Below are positions 33,220-33,770 of a stretch of 33,770 bases of DNA, in pieces; within the stretch, counting starts at the first letter, position 1; each line of letters starts with the position of its first letter. Origin of the DNA: a virus; the IMG/VR virus record IMGVR_UViG_3300017713_000034, positions 1 to 33,770 of that record; one strand, 5' to 3'. Below the pieces are notes generated by a model that was not told the DNA's origin, did not search any database, and saw nothing but the letters and a program-made list of their open reading frames with translations. The translations under genes and the position numbers were made by a program.

Positions 33220-33510
33220 TTATGCGTATAGAGACTCTAACCCTTCCTCTCCTTGGTGAGTACTTAGAGCGCCCTTTGCTTGAGAGTGTGACGTACGGCC
33301 TGCAATTGCTTTAGCTATAGCTCTCTTAGCTGGACCACCTACAGCTTTATCAACAGCTACCGATGCATGTGATTGCGGAGAACCAGAAAATTGGCCACCC
33401 TTTCCTGAAGTGAATCCCTTTTTTTCGGATAACGTTTTAGTTTTCTTCTTTGGTGGATCTTTCTTTGGAGGCGTCTTACCGGGCTTCTTTTGCTTAAATG
33501 GACTTGCCAT
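33220..33510 (-). CDS. Basic, Lys/Pro-rich small protein, first gene of the cluster
   Basis: 96 aa. It begins MASPFKQKKPGKTPPKKDPP and stays very basic to residue 30. SPFKQKKP matches the second half of the tag of the 74-aa protein (SAFTQKKP). The centre (GGQFSGSPQSHASVAVDKAV) is Gly/Ser-rich and the C-terminus is a helix (GPAKRAIAKAIAG). Its positive charge suggests binding to DNA or to acidic capsid surfaces. It is the first gene after the 260-nt non-coding region. The leader is AAAAAAACACAATATC. Confidence 0.7.
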   Translation of the reverse strand: MASPFKQKKPGKTPPKKDPPKKKTKTLSEKKGFTSGKGGQFSGSPQSHASVAVDKAVGGPAKRAIAKAIAGRTSHSQAKGALSTHQGEEGLESLYA

Positions 33511-33770
33511 GATATTGTGTTTTTTTAAGTTTACCTTGTTTACTTTATGATAGTCACACTTCTAATTTACTTTTTACCACCCTATATAAGTACTTAATTT
33601 TAATAATGTGACATAAGCCTACTACTAGGTTACTATTAACTAGCTAGTGTCACTAAAAAAAATACGTTATAAATTTTGGAGTAAAGTGTAGCCCCCCTCC
33701 CCCCGGCCCCGCCCCCTCCTACCAAAACCCAAATACTTTCCCCAGCCCCCATACGCCCGTTCGTTTTCCA
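33511..33770 (-). promoter_or_regulatory. Non-coding leader region with C-tracts (G-rich on transcribed strand)
   Basis: 260 bases with no convincing gene. From 33691 to 33718 the plus strand is almost entirely C: CCCCCC, CCCCCC, CCCC and CCCCC separated by one or two bases. More C-runs lie at 33728-33730, 33740-33743 and 33746-33750. On the minus strand this fits a G-quadruplex pattern. The rest is A/T-rich, with a dyad GTGACA/TGTCAC (33608-33613/33648-33653) enclosing smaller inverted repeats. It is the only long gap upstream of the late genes, so promoter or genome-end functions are possible. I cannot place a promoter with confidence. Confidence 0.45.

Noticed and set aside
33636-33752. 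38-aa minus-strand frame (MGAGESIWVLVGGGGAGG...) in the leader
   Set aside because: Its Gly run is only the G-rich tract read as codons, mostly GGG, unlike the codon use of the genes.
1-33770. tRNA genes, CRISPR arrays, insertion sequences, integrase or attachment sites
   Set aside because: Read through on both strands, I saw no cloverleaf, regular spaced repeats, transposase or integrase motifs. A sensitive search was not possible.

Overview
The window looks like the late (structural and morphogenesis) region of a lytic, short-tailed double-stranded DNA phage, probably a marine phage infecting a Bacteroidota (flavobacterial) host. All 35 genes I accept lie on the minus strand, are tightly packed (many 1-56 nt overlaps) and read right to left. 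The host guess is an inference. Start codons have almost no Shine-Dalgarno sequence but are preceded by A/T-rich leaders such as AATTAAAT, as in Bacteroidota, and the structural proteins resemble those I know from flavobacterial and uncultured marine podoviruses, including crAss-like ones. No tape measure, sheath or baseplate gene is visible, which fits a podovirus.

Layout in transcription order. (1) 33770-33511: non-coding, with an unusual C-rich tract (G-rich on the transcribed strand). (2) 33510-30574: a run of small proteins, including a basic protein, an HExxH metallopeptidase-like protein, a beta-rich virion protein and several proteins sharing an N-terminal FKMKG-type tag. (3) 30527-28354: GroEL, GroES and a SET-domain lysine methyltransferase-like protein, mutually overlapping. 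(4) 28275-24980: a candidate head decoration protein, a winged-helix protein, two membrane proteins (one a 3TM-type holin), another FKMKG-tagged protein, a coiled-coil protein, and a 200-aa protein that looks like two fused GroES barrels. (5) 25035-17380: small terminase candidate, large terminase, portal, scaffold, major capsid protein. A strong terminator with a UUCG loop follows the capsid gene. (6) 17291-16192: a 277-aa protein closed by a second terminator, then a 56-aa CxC protein. (7) 16208-7048: two ring/adaptor proteins, a giant 1867-aa tail nozzle protein, a fibre-like protein and a small beta protein. (8) 6992-1: a cupin, a gp14-like internal virion protein, an EF-hand internal protein and a giant (at least 1496 aa) ejection-type protein cut by the window edge.

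Together the genes make a packaging motor and capsid, a short tail and a set of ejected proteins. The distinctive part is a phage-owned folding and modification cluster: GroEL, GroES, a double-GroES-like protein and a SET enzyme, set among small proteins with a common N-terminal tag and a small metallopeptidase. This cluster is the best candidate for an undescribed functional system.
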